From: Nocardioides sp. ChNu-153
GTDB lineage: Bacteria; Actinomycetota; Actinomycetes; Propionibacteriales; Nocardioidaceae
Direction of reading: 5' to 3'
Assembly (NCBI RefSeq): GCF_030466625.1
Contig: NZ_JADEVT010000009.1
Location: 62,001 to 126,000, forward strand
Length of the DNA: 64,000 nucleotides
The first letter of the stretch is position 1; every line of letters starts with the position of its first letter. The notes below the pieces were generated by a model. It searched no databases, was not told the DNA's origin, and saw only the letters and a list, made by a program, of their open reading frames with translations. The position numbers were made by a program, and so were the translations under genes. Shown here piece by piece: positions 31,105-40,233 of this stretch.

Positions 31105-32664
31105 AGCTGCACCTGCCGCCCGCGACCGTACGGCGGGCCCGCGAGCTCGCGGCCCGCGTCGGGCAGCCCGTGGTCGACCTCGCCCGCGCGCACACCACCG
31201 TCGCCGTCGAGCGGGCCACGCTGCGCCTCGCGGGCCTGCCCGGCGCGGACGCGGAGGGCACGCCCTGGGTCAACCGGCTCGTCGACGTGCTGGGCGAGGA
31301 CCTCGGCGAGGAGGCGCTCGCGCACGGGGTCGTCGTGCCGGTGTGGGACGCCCTGCTGCGCGGGGAGGCCGACGACCTGCCGTCCCTGGCGCAGAAGGCG
31401 GCCGCCGGCTCGGTGCGCTTCCGCTGCCGACGGGCGCCGACGCGCGCGCGGCCCGTGCGGCCGCGGACGGCCCCGTCGCCGCGGGCCTGGCCCGGGTCGA
31501 TGCCCGGCGTGCCGAGCGCGACCGACAGCTGCGCGAGGTGGGGGACGCGCCGCGGACCCCGTGGATCTACCTCATCGTCGCCACGGGCGACATCCACGAG
31601 GACGTGCCCCAGGCGCAGGCCGCCGCCCGCGCCGGGGCCGACGTCATCGCGGTGATCCGCAGCACGGGCAGAGCCTGCTCGACTTCGTGCCGGAGGGCGC
31701 GACGCGGGAGGGCTTCGCCGGCACGTACGCGACGCAGGAGAACTTCCGGCTCATGCGCGCCGCGCTGGACGAGACGAGCCGCGAGCTGGGCCGCTACGTG
31801 CGGCTCACCAACTACGCCAGCGGGCTGTGCATGCCCGAGATCGCCGTGCTCGCCGGCCTCGAGCGGCTCGACATGATGCTCAACGACTCGATGTACGGGA
31901 TCCTCTTCCGCGACATCAACCCGGTGCGCACCTTCGTCGACCAGCGGTTCAGCCGGCAGGTGCACGCCCGCGCAGGCATCGTCATCAACACGGGCGAGGA
32001 CAACTACCTCACGACCGCCGACGCGGTCGAGGCGGCGCACACGGTGACGACGAGCCAGCTGCTCAACGAGTTCTTCGCCCGCGAGGCGGGCCTGGAGACC
32101 TGGCAGCTCGGCCTCGGCCACGCCTTCGAGATCGACCCGGCGGTGCCCGACTCGTTCCGCCTGGAGCTCGCGCACGCCCTGCTCGCCCGGGAGCTCTTCC
32201 CCGACGCCCCGCTCAAGTGGATGCCGCCCACGCGGCACATGACGGGCGACGTCTTCCGCGGCTACCTGCTCGACGGGTTCTTCAACCTCGCGGGCGCCCT
32301 GACCGGTCAGGGCATCCTGCTCGTCGGGATGATGACGGAGGCCGTCGTCACGCCCTGGCTCTCCGACCGCGACCTGGCCCTGCAGAACGTCCGCTACGTC
32401 CTCGACGCCGCCGGCCGCCTCCACGAGGACTTCCACCCGGCCCCCGACGGCGTCATCGTCCAGCGGGCCCACCAGGTGCTCGCCGAGTCCGTCGACCTGC
32501 TCGAGCGGATCCTCACGCACGAGCGGGGCCTGCTCGACGCCATCGCCGACGGCACCTTCGGCCTCATGCGCCGCCCGCCCGACGGCGGCCGCGGCCTCGA
32601 CGGCGTCCGCGTCAAGGCGGACGACTACCACAACCCGGCCACCGACCTGCTGGAGGCGACGTGA
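31101..32664 (+). pseudogene. kamD: Lysine 5,6-aminomutase alpha subunit, two 1-nt deletions
   Basis: KamD with KamE moves the terminal amino group of beta-lysine from C6 to C5. The homologous sequence runs through three frames. Frame one covers VKLHLPPATVRRARELA to AAAGSVRFR. After a missing C near 31424/31425, frame two continues PTGADARAARAA to ADVIAVIRSTG. After a missing C near 31669, frame three continues QSLLDFVPEGATREG to the stop. Restoring both bases gives about 521 residues, the normal family length, with a perfect join at each point. Everything else looks intact (NDSMYGILFRDINPVRT, TGEDNYLTTADAV). It is either a fresh pseudogene or two sequencing errors. The GTG start overlaps kdd, and the stop overlaps kamE. 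Confidence 0.88.
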
Positions 32665-33482
32665 CCAGCGCACCGACCGACGCCCGCACCGACGTACCGG
32701 CACCCCCGACCCCCGCGCCGCCGCCGGACGCGGGCGCGTCACCGGGGCGCCGCGTGCTCCCGTACGGCGACACCACCGGCGACGGGATGGTGCAGCTCTC
32801 CTTCACCCTGCCGCTGCCGCACGACAAGGTCGCGGAGGGCGCCGCGGAGCAGCTCGCCGCGAAGATGGGCATGGACCCGGCGATGGTCGTGCACGCCCGG
32901 CCCGTCGGCGACGGGTTCACTTTCTTCGTCGTCTACGGCCGCGTGCGCCACGTCGTCGACACCGCCCGGGTCGAGGTCGTCGAGCGCGACTACCCGCTGC
33001 TCGGCCCCAAGGAGGCCAACCTCGCGATCCGCGAGACCTTGCAGCGGCGCCTCGTCGTGGTGGGCGCCTGCATCGGCACCGACGCCCACACGGTCGGCAT
33101 CGACGCCATCCTCAACGTGAAGGGGTTCGCGGGGGAGAAGGGGCTGGAGTACTACCGGGAGATCAAGGTCGTGAACCTCGGCGCCCAGGTCGCCGTGCCC
33201 GCCCTCGTCGCCGCGGCCGTGGCCGAGCAGGCGGACGCCGTGCTCGTCTCGCAGGTGGTCACGCAGCGCGACGCGCACCTGCTCAACACCCGCGAGATGG
33301 CGGCGGCCTTCCGCGAGGCCTACCCGCCCGCCCGGCGGCCGCTGCTCGTGGTGGGCGGGCCCCGCTTCGACGAGCGGATGGCCGACGAGCTCGGCGTCGA
33401 CCGGGTGTTCGCCCGCGGCACCACCCCGGGCGAGGTCGCGAGCTTCCTCGTCGACCGCGTGCGTCGGCGGGTGGCGGCGTGA
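32661..33482 (+). CDS. kamE: Lysine 5,6-aminomutase beta subunit, B12- and PLP-binding
   Basis: The 273-residue beta subunit carries adenosylcobalamin and PLP. The B12 motif DAHTVG is at residues 141-146, with His143 as the cobalt ligand. Eleven residues later, Lys154 in LNVKGFAG is at the same spacing as the PLP lysine of the Clostridium sticklandii enzyme (His133/Lys144). An N-terminal Pro/Ala-rich stretch of about 35 residues has no counterpart that I recall. GTG overlaps the kamD stop and the gene's own stop overlaps kal, so kdd-kamD-kamE-kal is one tightly coupled operon. All key residues are present even though kamD is frameshifted. Confidence 0.93.
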   Translation: MTSAPTDARTDVPAPPTPAPPPDAGASPGRRVLPYGDTTGDGMVQLSFTLPLPHDKVAEGAAEQLAAKMGMDPAMVVHARPVGDGFTFFVVYGRVRHVVDTARVEVVERDYPLLGPKEANLAIRETLQRRLVVVGACIGTDAHTVGIDAILNVKGFAGEKGLEYYREIKVVNLGAQVAVPALVAAAVAEQADAVLVSQVVTQRDAHLLNTREMAAAFREAYPPARRPLLVVGGPRFDERMADELGVDRVFARGTTPGEVASFLVDRVRRRVAA

Positions 33483-33952
33483 CCGCCCCGGGGACGGGCC
33501 CCTCGGTCAGCCCCGTCGTCGGCCCCGTCGTCGGCCCCGTCGTCGGCCCCGTCGTCGGCCCCGTCGTCGGCACCGTCGTCACCCACCGCCGCTACGTCGC
33601 GCACTCCCACGCGCACTACGCCGGGGGCCTGGTCGACGGTGCCTTCGGCCTCGGGCTGTTCGGCGACGTGGCCACGGAGATGTGCATCCGCACGGACGGC
33701 GACGAGGGCTTGTTCGCCTCCTACGACGACGTCCAGTTCCTCGCCCCCGTGCGGGCCGGGGACGTCGTCGAGGTGCGCGCCGAGCTGGTCGCCGTGGGGC
33801 GTCGCTCCCGTCGCCTGGCGCTCGAGCTGCGGGTCGTCGCCCGGGGTGCGGGGACCCATGGGCGCCCCGGCGCGGCCGTGCTGCTGGACGAGCCGCTGCT
33901 CGCGACCCGGGCGTCCGGGACCGTCGTGGTCCCGGGCCCCGAGGCGGCCTAG
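33479..33952 (+). CDS. kal: 3-aminobutyryl-CoA ammonia-lyase (hotdog fold)
   Basis: Kal removes ammonia from L-3-aminobutyryl-CoA to give crotonyl-CoA, the last pathway-specific step. The 157-residue protein has a hotdog core with RYVAHSHAHYAGGLVDGAFGLGLFGDVATE and LFASYDDVQFLAPVRAGDVVEV, typical of Kal. In front is an unusual N-terminus of repeated VVGP units made by a 12-bp tandem repeat. GTG 33479 overlaps kamE; no later start codon is usable before the conserved core. The partner Kce, which makes the substrate, is not in the window. Confidence 0.85.
   Translation: MTAPGTGPSVSPVVGPVVGPVVGPVVGPVVGTVVTHRRYVAHSHAHYAGGLVDGAFGLGLFGDVATEMCIRTDGDEGLFASYDDVQFLAPVRAGDVVEVRAELVAVGRRSRRLALELRVVARGAGTHGRPGAAVLLDEPLLATRASGTVVVPGPEAA
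33511..33570 (+). repeat. 12-bp tandem repeat (5 perfect copies) in kal
   Basis: Five perfect copies of CCCCGTCGTCGG, plus a degenerate sixth to 33582, encode VVGP units at the N-terminus of Kal. Since the unit is a multiple of three, copy number can change without a frameshift. Confidence 0.9.
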
Positions 33953-33961
33953 CCCGCACGA

Positions 33962-33986
33962 CGGCGTGTCCGGCGGCGACACGCCG
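33962..33986 (+). terminator. Hairpin after kal
   Basis: CGGCGTGTC pairs with GACACGCCG over a 7-nt loop, 10 nt after the kal stop. It probably ends the kam operon. Confidence 0.55.
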
Positions 33987-34030
33987 CGCGGGCACGGGAA
34001 ACGCGGAGAAATTCGGGCGGGGCCCTCCCC

Positions 34031-34071
34031 GCGCTGACCTGCGCTGATAGTGCATCGGCCCAGGTCAGCGC
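34031..34071. promoter_or_regulatory. 11-bp perfect inverted repeat, possible operator
   Basis: GCGCTGACCTG and CAGGTCAGCGC are exact complements separated by 19 nt, and are followed at once by a -35-like TTGACA. No matching -10 box at 17 bp is obvious. The function is unknown. Confidence 0.4.
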
Positions 34072-34380
34072 AACATTGACACACTCCGGGGTCACCGGAA
34101 GTCTGTGCCGGGTTCACCTAGGGCAGTTCGCGCGTGGGAGCCGAGATGCCGAGCGGTGGGTCGACGGGTCGCGCACCACTTCCCGACCGGCCGGCCGACT
34201 CGCTCGGGTCCCTCGCTGCGGTGGTGGACGCGGAGGGGGTTGCGTGGTCCGTAGACAACTTCTCGGTCCCGGCAGCCGGCCGGGCCCGCGTCGGTCCGAA
34301 GGCCACGCCGACCCCCTCCGCCCTGCGGAGGGTCGCCGCGAGTTCACGCCGACGATCCCGGGGCGTCACGTCGGGTGGGC

Positions 34381-34386
34381 TACCTT
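34381..34386 (+). promoter_or_regulatory. -10 box, leaderless lnt promoter
   Basis: TACCTT ends 7 nt before the lnt ATG at 34394. Confidence 0.45.
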
Positions 34387-34393
34387 TCCCCGC

Positions 34394-36073
34394 ATGCCCG
34401 CGTCGTCCCGCCTCCGCGTGCTGCTGGCGGTGCTGGCGGGCCTCGTCGGATCCGCCGCGTTCGACCCCGTGGGGCTCGTCCTGTGCGGCCCGCTGGCCGT
34501 CGCGGGCCTCGCGCTCGCCGTCCGCGGCACGCGGGTGCGCACGGCCCTGGCCCTCGGCACGCTGTTCGGCGCCGCCTTCCAGTTCGCGCTCCTGTGGTGG
34601 ATGCGCGCCGTCGGGCCCGAGGCCTGGGTCGCGCTCTCCCTCATCGAGACGCTCTACTACGCGCTGCTGGGCCCGGTCGTCATGGCGTTGCAGCGCGTGC
34701 GGGGCTGGCCGCTGTGGGTCGCCGCCGCGTGGGTCGCCTGCGAGGAGCTCCGCGGCACCTGGCCGTTCGGCGGCTTCCCCTGGGGCCGCTTGGCGTTCGG
34801 CACCGCCGACACCCCGTTCTCCGCGCTGCTGCCCTGGGTGGGCACCGCGGGCACCAGCCTCGTGCTGGCCCTGCTCGGCACCCTCCTGGCCGCGGCCGTC
34901 GTGGCCCTGCGCGCCGAGGGTCGCGCGCTCGGTCGGGACCGGCGCCGGGTGGCGCGGCTCGTCGTACCCCTCGGGGTGCTGGGAGCCGTCGTCGCGCTCG
35001 CCGCGCTCCGGCCCTACGAGGTGCCCACGACGGGGCCGGTGGTGCCCGTCGCCGCGGTCCAGGGCGACGTGCCCGGGGCCGGTGACGACGTCGTGCCCGT
35101 GCACCGCGAGGTCACCGAGAACCACGTCCGCACCACCGTCGAGCTGGCCGACCGCATCGCCGCCGGCACCTCCCCGACGCCCGCCTTCGTGCTGTGGCCC
35201 GAGAACTCGACCGCCGTCGACCCCTTCACCGACCGCTCGACCACCGCGGGCATCGAGGAGGCCGTCGCCGCCGTCGGCGTGCCCGTCGTCGTCGGGGGCA
35301 TGGTCGACGCGCCGGCCGAGGGCCAGGTGCTCAACCAGGGCATCGTGTGGGACGACGTCACCGGCCCCGGCGACCGCTACGCGAAGCGCCACCCGGTGCC
35401 GTTCGGCGAGTTCATCCCGTTCCGCAACGCCGGCCTCGCCTCGATCGTCGACGACTTCGACCTGATCCCGCGCGACATGGTCGCGGGCACGCGCGACACC
35501 CCGCTGGAGGTCGCCGGCATCCGGGTGGGCAACGCGATCTGCTTCGACGTGGCGTACGACGACGGGTTCCGCGACCAGGTGCGTGCGGGGGCCCAGGTGC
35601 TCACCGTGCAGACCTCCAACGCCATGTTCATCCGCACCCACCAGGTCGACCAGCAGTTCGAGATCACGCGCCTGCGGGCGATCGAGTCCGGCAAGTACCT
35701 CGTCGTGGCCGCCATCAACGGCCAGAGCGCCGTGGTCGCCCCGGACGGCGAGGTCGTCAGCTCCATCGACCGCCGCACGCGGGGCGTCGTCGAGGCCTCG
35801 GTCGTGCTCAACGACGTGGTGACCCCCGGGCTCCGGCTCGGGCCGTGGATCGCCGCGGGCGTCACCGCCGCCACCGTGCTGCCCCTGCTCGGCCTCGTGC
35901 TCGCCGGTCTCGGCGGGGCGCGGCTGCGGCGGCGTACCGTGGACGGCGGGCACGACGGCGCCCCAGCACAGGCACAGGCAGGGGGCACGACCGGCCCGGC
36001 AGGGCAGACCGACCAGACCGGGTCCGCAGGGGCCCGGGGGACCGCAGGCACGACGAGGGAGACCGTGGGATGA
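34394..36073 (+). CDS. lnt: Apolipoprotein N-acyltransferase
   Basis: Lnt adds the third acyl chain to the N-terminal cysteine of lipoproteins at the membrane outer face. The 559-residue protein has an N-terminal block of transmembrane helices followed by a nitrilase domain. The catalytic triad is visible as Glu270 (WPENST), Lys331 ([10 protein letters not shown]) and Cys383 (NAICFDV), close to the E. coli positions 267/335/387. A last transmembrane helix is followed by a Gln/Gly/Thr-rich cytoplasmic tail. ATG 34394 follows a leaderless -10 box. The stop overlaps ppm (ATGA). In mycobacteria these two are fused as one protein. Confidence 0.95.
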   Translation: MPASSRLRVLLAVLAGLVGSAAFDPVGLVLCGPLAVAGLALAVRGTRVRTALALGTLFGAAFQFALLWWMRAVGPEAWVALSLIETLYYALLGPVVMALQRVRGWPLWVAAAWVACEELRGTWPFGGFPWGRLAFGTADTPFSALLPWVGTAGTSLVLALLGTLLAAAVVALRAEGRALGRDRRRVARLVVPLGVLGAVVALAALRPYEVPTTGPVVPVAAVQGDVPGAGDDVVPVHREVTENHVRTTVELADRIAAGTSPTPAFVLWPENSTAVDPFTDRSTTAGIEEAVAAVGVPVVVGGMVDAPAEGQVLNQGIVWDDVTGPGDRYAKRHPVPFGEFIPFRNAGLASIVDDFDLIPRDMVAGTRDTPLEVAGIRVGNAICFDVAYDDGFRDQVRAGAQVLTVQTSNAMFIRTHQVDQQFEITRLRAIESGKYLVVAAINGQSAVVAPDGEVVSSIDRRTRGVVEASVVLNDVVTPGLRLGPWIAAGVTAATVLPLLGLVLAGLGGARLRRRTVDGGHDGAPAQAQAGGTTGPAGQTDQTGSAGARGTAGTTRETVG

Positions 36074-36831
36074 GCCACAGCGACCTGGGGCGCGGCGTGG
36101 TCGTCGTGCCGACCTACAACGAGGCGCTCAACCTGGAGGCGGTCGTCGCCCGGGTGCGGGCCGCGCAGCCCGCGCTCGACGTGCTCGTGGTCGACGACGG
36201 GTCGCCGGACGGCACCGGCGCCATCGCCGATCGCCTCGCGGCCGCGGACCCCGCTGTGAGCGTCCTGCACCGCACCGAGAAGGCCGGACTGGGGGCGGCG
36301 TACCTCCACGGCTTCGCCGTGGCGCTCGAGCGCGGCTACGACGTCGTCGGCGAGATGGACGCCGACGGCTCGCACCAGCCCGAGCAGCTGGGCCGGCTCC
36401 TCGACGCCCTCGCGTCGGCCGACCTCGTCATCGGCTCCCGGTGGGTGCGCGGCGGCTCGGTGGTGAACTGGCCGTGGAGCCGCATGGCGCTCTCGCGCGG
36501 CGGCAACCTCTACGTGCGCCTCCTGCTCGGCATCCGGGTGCGGGACGCGACCGCCGGCTTCCGCCTCTTCCGCCGCACGACGCTCGAGAAGATCGACCTG
36601 GCGTCCGTGCAGTCGACCGGCTACGTCTTCCAGACCGACCTCACCTGGCGCACGCTGCAGGCCGGTCTCGTCGTCACCGAGGTGCCGATCGAGTTCGTCG
36701 AGCGCGAGCGCGGCGAGTCGAAGATGACGGGCGCGGTGGCGGGGGAGTCGCTGCGGCGCATCACCCGCTGGGGCCTGCGGGAGCGCCGACGTCAGCTGCG
36801 CCGGTTCGTGCGCGAGCGCCGCCGCCCGTGA
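36070..36831 (+). CDS. ppm: Polyprenol monophosphomannose synthase
   Basis: A GT2 glycosyltransferase that makes polyprenyl-phosphate mannose from GDP-mannose, the donor for extracellular mannosylation. The 253-residue protein has [16 protein letters not shown], the nucleotide-sugar [14 protein letters not shown], the [12 protein letters not shown] metal site, and [11 protein letters not shown] near the end. There is no membrane domain; it probably works beside Lnt. The gene starts inside the lnt stop (ATGA) and its own stop overlaps the FxsA-family gene (GTGA). Confidence 0.94.
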   Translation: MSHSDLGRGVVVVPTYNEALNLEAVVARVRAAQPALDVLVVDDGSPDGTGAIADRLAAADPAVSVLHRTEKAGLGAAYLHGFAVALERGYDVVGEMDADGSHQPEQLGRLLDALASADLVIGSRWVRGGSVVNWPWSRMALSRGGNLYVRLLLGIRVRDATAGFRLFRRTTLEKIDLASVQSTGYVFQTDLTWRTLQAGLVVTEVPIEFVERERGESKMTGAVAGESLRRITRWGLRERRRQLRRFVRERRRP

Positions 36832-37418
36832 GCTCCGCGTCGCACGTCCCGCTGACGCCCGGGGGAGGGCCGGGGCGGCCCGGCGGCCCCGCCGGTCGCC
36901 GGCCGGCCGGCAGCGTCCGCGCGGCGCGCCTGCGCCGGCTGCGCCTCGTGCTGCCGCTCCTGGCGGGCGTGGTCCTCGAGGTCGCCGCGGTGGTGCTGGT
37001 GGCCGGGTGGATCGGCGTCCTGCCGACCGCGCTGCTGCTCGTGGCCTCCACCGTGGGCGGGGTCGCGCTGCTGGGTCGTGAGGGGCGCCGCTCGTGGCGC
37101 GCGGCGCTGGACGCGGCCCGCTCCGGGCGTCCGCCGGCCGACGACCTCCTCGACGGCGTGCTCGTCGTCGTGGGCGCGGGCCTGATGATCGTGCCCGGGC
37201 TCGTCAACGGTCTCGTGGGGCTGCTGCTCCTGGTGGCGCGTCCCGTCGTACGACGCCCGCTGCGGGCCCTGCTGATGCGGCGAGCCCGCCGGTACGGCGT
37301 ACCGGCGGGCTCGTGGCCCACCCCGGGGGGCAGGTCGTCCGCGGCGCCCGGGGCTGCCGGGCGCGACGACGTGGTGCGGGGCGAGGTCGTGGACCCCGAC
37401 GAGGGGCCCCGGGCCTGA
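36828..37418 (+). CDS. FxsA family membrane protein
   Basis: A 196-residue protein with a Gly/Pro/Arg-rich cytoplasmic N-terminus of about 35 residues. Four hydrophobic segments follow, with the FxsA hallmark pattern [50 protein letters not shown] and a [20 protein letters not shown] helix. E. coli FxsA affects phage exclusion when overproduced; its native role is unknown. The gene starts at GTG overlapping ppm, and converges with rbpA. Confidence 0.88.
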   Translation: MSSASHVPLTPGGGPGRPGGPAGRRPAGSVRAARLRRLRLVLPLLAGVVLEVAAVVLVAGWIGVLPTALLLVASTVGGVALLGREGRRSWRAALDAARSGRPPADDLLDGVLVVVGAGLMIVPGLVNGLVGLLLLVARPVVRRPLRALLMRRARRYGVPAGSWPTPGGRSSAAPGAAGRDDVVRGEVVDPDEGPRA

Positions 37419-37430
37419 CCCGCGGGGACG

Positions 37431-37805
37431 TCAGCCCTTGCTGCGACCCGAGCGGTGCAGGTGCGCCGGCCCGATCTCGCCGCCGCGCAGCATCTCGAGG
37501 CGCTCCGTGAGGATCTCCTCGAGCTCGCCCTCGGAGCGACGCTCCAGCAGCATGTCCCAGTGCGTGCGCGCCGGCTTCTCGACCTTCTCCTCCGGCAGGA
37601 TGCCGGCGGTGCTCAGCGCCTCGGACCCGCAGCGGGGGCACTCCCAGGTCGCCGGGATGTCGGCCTCGACGGACATCGTGATCTCGAACTCGTGGTCCTG
37701 CGCGCAGCGGTAGCCCACCTGCTGACGCGCGGCGAACTCGATGCCGCGCTCGTCCTCGAAGGACTGCCCTCCGAGTCGCGCTCCTCGCAACGTGCGCTCT
37801 GCCAT
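37431..37805 (-). CDS. rbpA: RNA polymerase-binding protein RbpA
   Basis: RbpA binds RNA polymerase holoenzyme and stabilises open complexes with the principal sigma factor. The 124-residue protein has the N-terminal tail, the zinc-less or zinc-binding core with VGYRCAQDHEF and WECPRCG (three cysteines in this copy: C34, C56 and C59 by my count), the basic linker, and the sigma-interaction domain with THWDMLLERRSEGELEEILTERL. A consensus sigma-R promoter lies 46-72 nt upstream, as known for rbpA of Streptomyces. Confidence 0.96.
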   Translation of the reverse strand: MAERTLRGARLGGQSFEDERGIEFAARQQVGYRCAQDHEFEITMSVEADIPATWECPRCGSEALSTAGILPEEKVEKPARTHWDMLLERRSEGELEEILTERLEMLRGGEIGPAHLHRSGRSKG

Positions 37806-37850
37806 GCGGGCACCTCCACCTCTCCGATCGGTCCCTACGCCTAAGTGCTC

Positions 37851-37877
37851 AACGGTACTGGTCGGCCGGGGATTCCC
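37851..37877 (-). promoter_or_regulatory. Sigma-R-type (disulfide-stress) promoter of rbpA
   Basis: On the minus strand GGGAAT (37877-37872) and GTT (37853-37851) are separated by exactly 18 nt, the consensus of SigR/SigH. The start of rbpA at 37805 is about 40 nt downstream of the expected transcription start. Confidence 0.8.
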
Positions 37878-37901
37878 GAAAAGACGCCCTGTGCCCGGGG
37901 C

Positions 37902-39323
37902 TCAGACGCGGGGCGGCGCGGCGAGCGTCGTACCCGGTCGCAGGCCGGCGCGCACGGGCAGGAGGAGCAGCAGGCCCACGAGCAGCACGACGAGGATGCC
38001 GAGGATCCCGAAGTACTGCGCGTCGTCGGAGGAGGTGCCGGTGACCGCCGCGCCGAACGTGAGCGCGAGCGCCCAGCCCATCGGGGCCAGGAAGCTGGCG
38101 GCGCGCCCGGTCGTGGCGTAGAGCCCGAAGACCTGGCCCTCGCGTCCCGGCGGCACGAGACGGGCCAGAAGTGAGCGCGACGCCGACTGCGCCGGGCCGA
38201 CGAAGATGCAGAGCACCAGGCCGAAGACCCAGAACACCGTCGTGCCGCCGTCGTGCAGGAGGAACACGGCGGCGCCGGCGAGGCACATGCACACGAGCGA
38301 GACCACGATGACCCGCTTGGGCCCGACGCGGTCGTCGAGCGCGCCCGCCGCGATCGTGGCGACGCCCGCGACCACGTTGGCCGCGACGCCGAAGATGATG
38401 ACGCCGCCGTCGCTGAAGCCGAACGTGCCGGCCGCGATCACGGCGCCGAAGGTGAAGACGCCGGCGAGCCCGTCGCGGTAGACCGCGGACGCGCCGAGGA
38501 AGTAGACGGTGTCGCGGTCGGTGCGCCACAACTCGCCCACCGTCGCGAACAGCCGGCGGTACGACGCGACGATCCCCAGCCGTGGCTCCCGGGCCGCCCG
38601 GGCCTCGCGGGGGCGGTCGCGGATGGTGAGGATGACGGGCAGGGAGAAGGCGAGCGTCCAGGCCGCGCAGACGAGCATCGTCACGCGCACGTCGAGCCCG
38701 TCGTCCCCGGTGACCCCGAAGAGGCCGACCTCGGGGTTGATGAACCCGAAGTACACGAACAGCAGCAGCACGATGCCGCCGAGGTACCCCAGGCCCCAGC
38801 CCAGGCCGGAGATCCGTCCCACGGTGGCCGGGGTGGCGATCTCGTTGAGCATCGCGTTGTAGTTGACCGACGCCAGCTCGAAGAAGACGTTGCCCGCCGC
38901 GAGGAGCAGCAGCCCGAGCCACAGCATGCTGGCGTCGGGGGTCACGAAGAACATGAGGCCCGACACGACCACGACGAGCGCCGTGTTGATCGTCAGCCAG
39001 AAGGTGCGGCGCCCGGAGCGGTCGGCGCGCTGGCCGATGAGCGGGGCCAGCACCGCGATCGTCAGGCCGGCCGCCGCGAGGGCCCAGCCCAGCTTGGTGT
39101 CGACGCCCGCGCCGAAGAGCGGCTCGCCCGCGTCGTCCTCCGCCGTCAGGTAGACCGTGAACACGAACGTGGTGATGACGGCGTTGAAGGCCGCCGACCC
39201 CCAGTCCCACAGGCCCCAGGCCACCACGGGCCAGCGGGCCCGCCGCGGCTCCCCGGCCCCGTCGGCGCCGTCGGCCCCGCCCGTGGCGCCGGTCGCGCCC
39301 GTTCCGTGCGTCTCGACCGTCAC
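37902..39323 (-). CDS. UMF1-family MFS transporter
   Basis: A 473-residue membrane protein with twelve predicted helices. The opening WGLWDWGSAAFNAVITTFVFTVYL and the central PATVGRISGLGWGLGYLGGI are typical of the UMF1/Atg22-like branch of the major facilitator superfamily. The substrate is unknown; members are annotated as amino-acid or unknown exporters. GTG 39323 is chosen because a GAGGAGGGG ribosome site precedes it; an in-frame upstream extension has no conserved sequence. The N-terminus contains a GATGATGGADGADGAG low-complexity stretch. Confidence 0.85.
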   Translation of the reverse strand: MTVETHGTGATGATGGADGADGAGEPRRARWPVVAWGLWDWGSAAFNAVITTFVFTVYLTAEDDAGEPLFGAGVDTKLGWALAAAGLTIAVLAPLIGQRADRSGRRTFWLTINTALVVVVSGLMFFVTPDASMLWLGLLLLAAGNVFFELASVNYNAMLNEIATPATVGRISGLGWGLGYLGGIVLLLFVYFGFINPEVGLFGVTGDDGLDVRVTMLVCAAWTLAFSLPVILTIRDRPREARAAREPRLGIVASYRRLFATVGELWRTDRDTVYFLGASAVYRDGLAGVFTFGAVIAAGTFGFSDGGVIIFGVAANVVAGVATIAAGALDDRVGPKRVIVVSLVCMCLAGAAVFLLHDGGTTVFWVFGLVLCIFVGPAQSASRSLLARLVPPGREGQVFGLYATTGRAASFLAPMGWALALTFGAAVTGTSSDDAQYFGILGILVVLLVGLLLLLPVRAGLRPGTTLAAPPRV

Positions 39324-39387
39324 GTCCCCTCCTCGTGGTGGTGCCAGATCGTCCCGCGGGTGGTCCCCGGACGTGTCGCGGTCGCCG

Positions 39388-40224
39388 TCACGGCGTGCGC
39401 GGGTCGCGCCCGCCCCACGCACCGCGGGCGAGGAGCACCTCGCGCAGCACGTCGGTGCGGTCGGTCATGAGGCCGTCGACGCCCAGGTCGAGCAGCGCCT
39501 CCATCTCGGCGCGGTCGTCGATGGTCCACACGTGCACGTGCTTGCCCGTGGCGTGCGCGCGTCGTACCAGCCGCGCGCTGACGATCGGCAGCACCCGCTC
39601 GACCGGCACCTGCAGGGCCGCCACGCGCCCGCCGGTCAGGCGGTCGGCGACACGGCCGGGGAGCAGCACGAAGGCGACGATCTCGCCGCGGTGCGCGGCG
39701 GTCGGCACGCGGCCGCCGACCAGGCGGCGGAAGCGCCGGATGCGCCCGGCCGAGAAGGAGCCGACCAGCACCCGGTCCCACAGGTCGTGCTCGGCGACGA
39801 AGGCCGCCAGGGCCTCGGGTGAGCGGTCGCACTTGAGGTCGATGTTGAAGCGCGCCCCGGGGAGGCGCTCGACGAGCTCCGCAAGGGTGGGCACGGTGCC
39901 GCGCTCGCCGACGCGCAGCCGGCGGACCTCGGCGAGGGTCAGGTCCCCGACCGCGCCCACGGTGCCGGTGACCCGCTCGAGGAGCGCGTCGTGGAACGCG
40001 ACCAGCACGCCGTCGGCCGTGACCTGGACGTCGGTCTCGAGGTGCACGTAGCCGAGGCCGGCCGCGTGCTCGAACGCCTCGAGGGTGTTCTCGTGGCCCA
40101 CGACCGCCGGGTGGGCGGCTCCGCCGCGGTGGGCGAAGGCGAGGGGGACGCCCGGGTGGGCCTCGTCCCCGTCGAGGTAGGCGAACCCCGTCACCGGGGT
40201 CGTCGTCGCGGTCACGGGCGTCAC
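39388..40224 (-). CDS. Glycerophosphodiester phosphodiesterase
   Basis: A 278-residue GDPD-fold enzyme that hydrolyses glycerophosphodiesters to glycerol-3-phosphate and an alcohol. The metal and phosphate residues are in FAHRGG, HENTLEAFEHA, YVHLETDVQVTADGVLVAFHD and FNIDLKC. The C-terminal HVWTIDD motif is also present. No signal peptide is visible, so it is probably cytoplasmic. The GTG start is 65 nt upstream of the UMF1 start region, with the same orientation, so the two may be co-transcribed. Confidence 0.92.
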   Translation of the reverse strand: MTPVTATTTPVTGFAYLDGDEAHPGVPLAFAHRGGAAHPAVVGHENTLEAFEHAAGLGYVHLETDVQVTADGVLVAFHDALLERVTGTVGAVGDLTLAEVRRLRVGERGTVPTLAELVERLPGARFNIDLKCDRSPEALAAFVAEHDLWDRVLVGSFSAGRIRRFRRLVGGRVPTAAHRGEIVAFVLLPGRVADRLTGGRVAALQVPVERVLPIVSARLVRRAHATGKHVHVWTIDDRAEMEALLDLGVDGLMTDRTDVLREVLLARGAWGGRDPRTP

Positions 40225-40233
40225 CCTAGCCCC

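Larger units (their letters stand above)
33987..34393. other. Intergenic stretch without a convincing gene
   Basis: This gap between the kal hairpin and lnt has short open frames on both strands, but none shows a family motif or a ribosome site. Its GC content is lower at 34030-34130, with a perfect inverted repeat at 34031-34071 and a TTGACA at 34076-34081. It could hold a small RNA or the remnant of a gene. Nothing in it is identified. Confidence 0.5.

Noticed and set aside
31101-32664. Programmed ribosomal frameshifting in kamD
   Set aside because: Two separate shifts are needed, no slippery sequence of the known kinds was seen at either point, and the neighbouring kam genes are not organised that way. 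Error or mutation is simpler.
34134-34393. Small gene upstream of lnt
   Set aside because: Open frames exist from 34134 and 34146, but third-position composition is weak, no family motif is seen, and they would overlap lnt.
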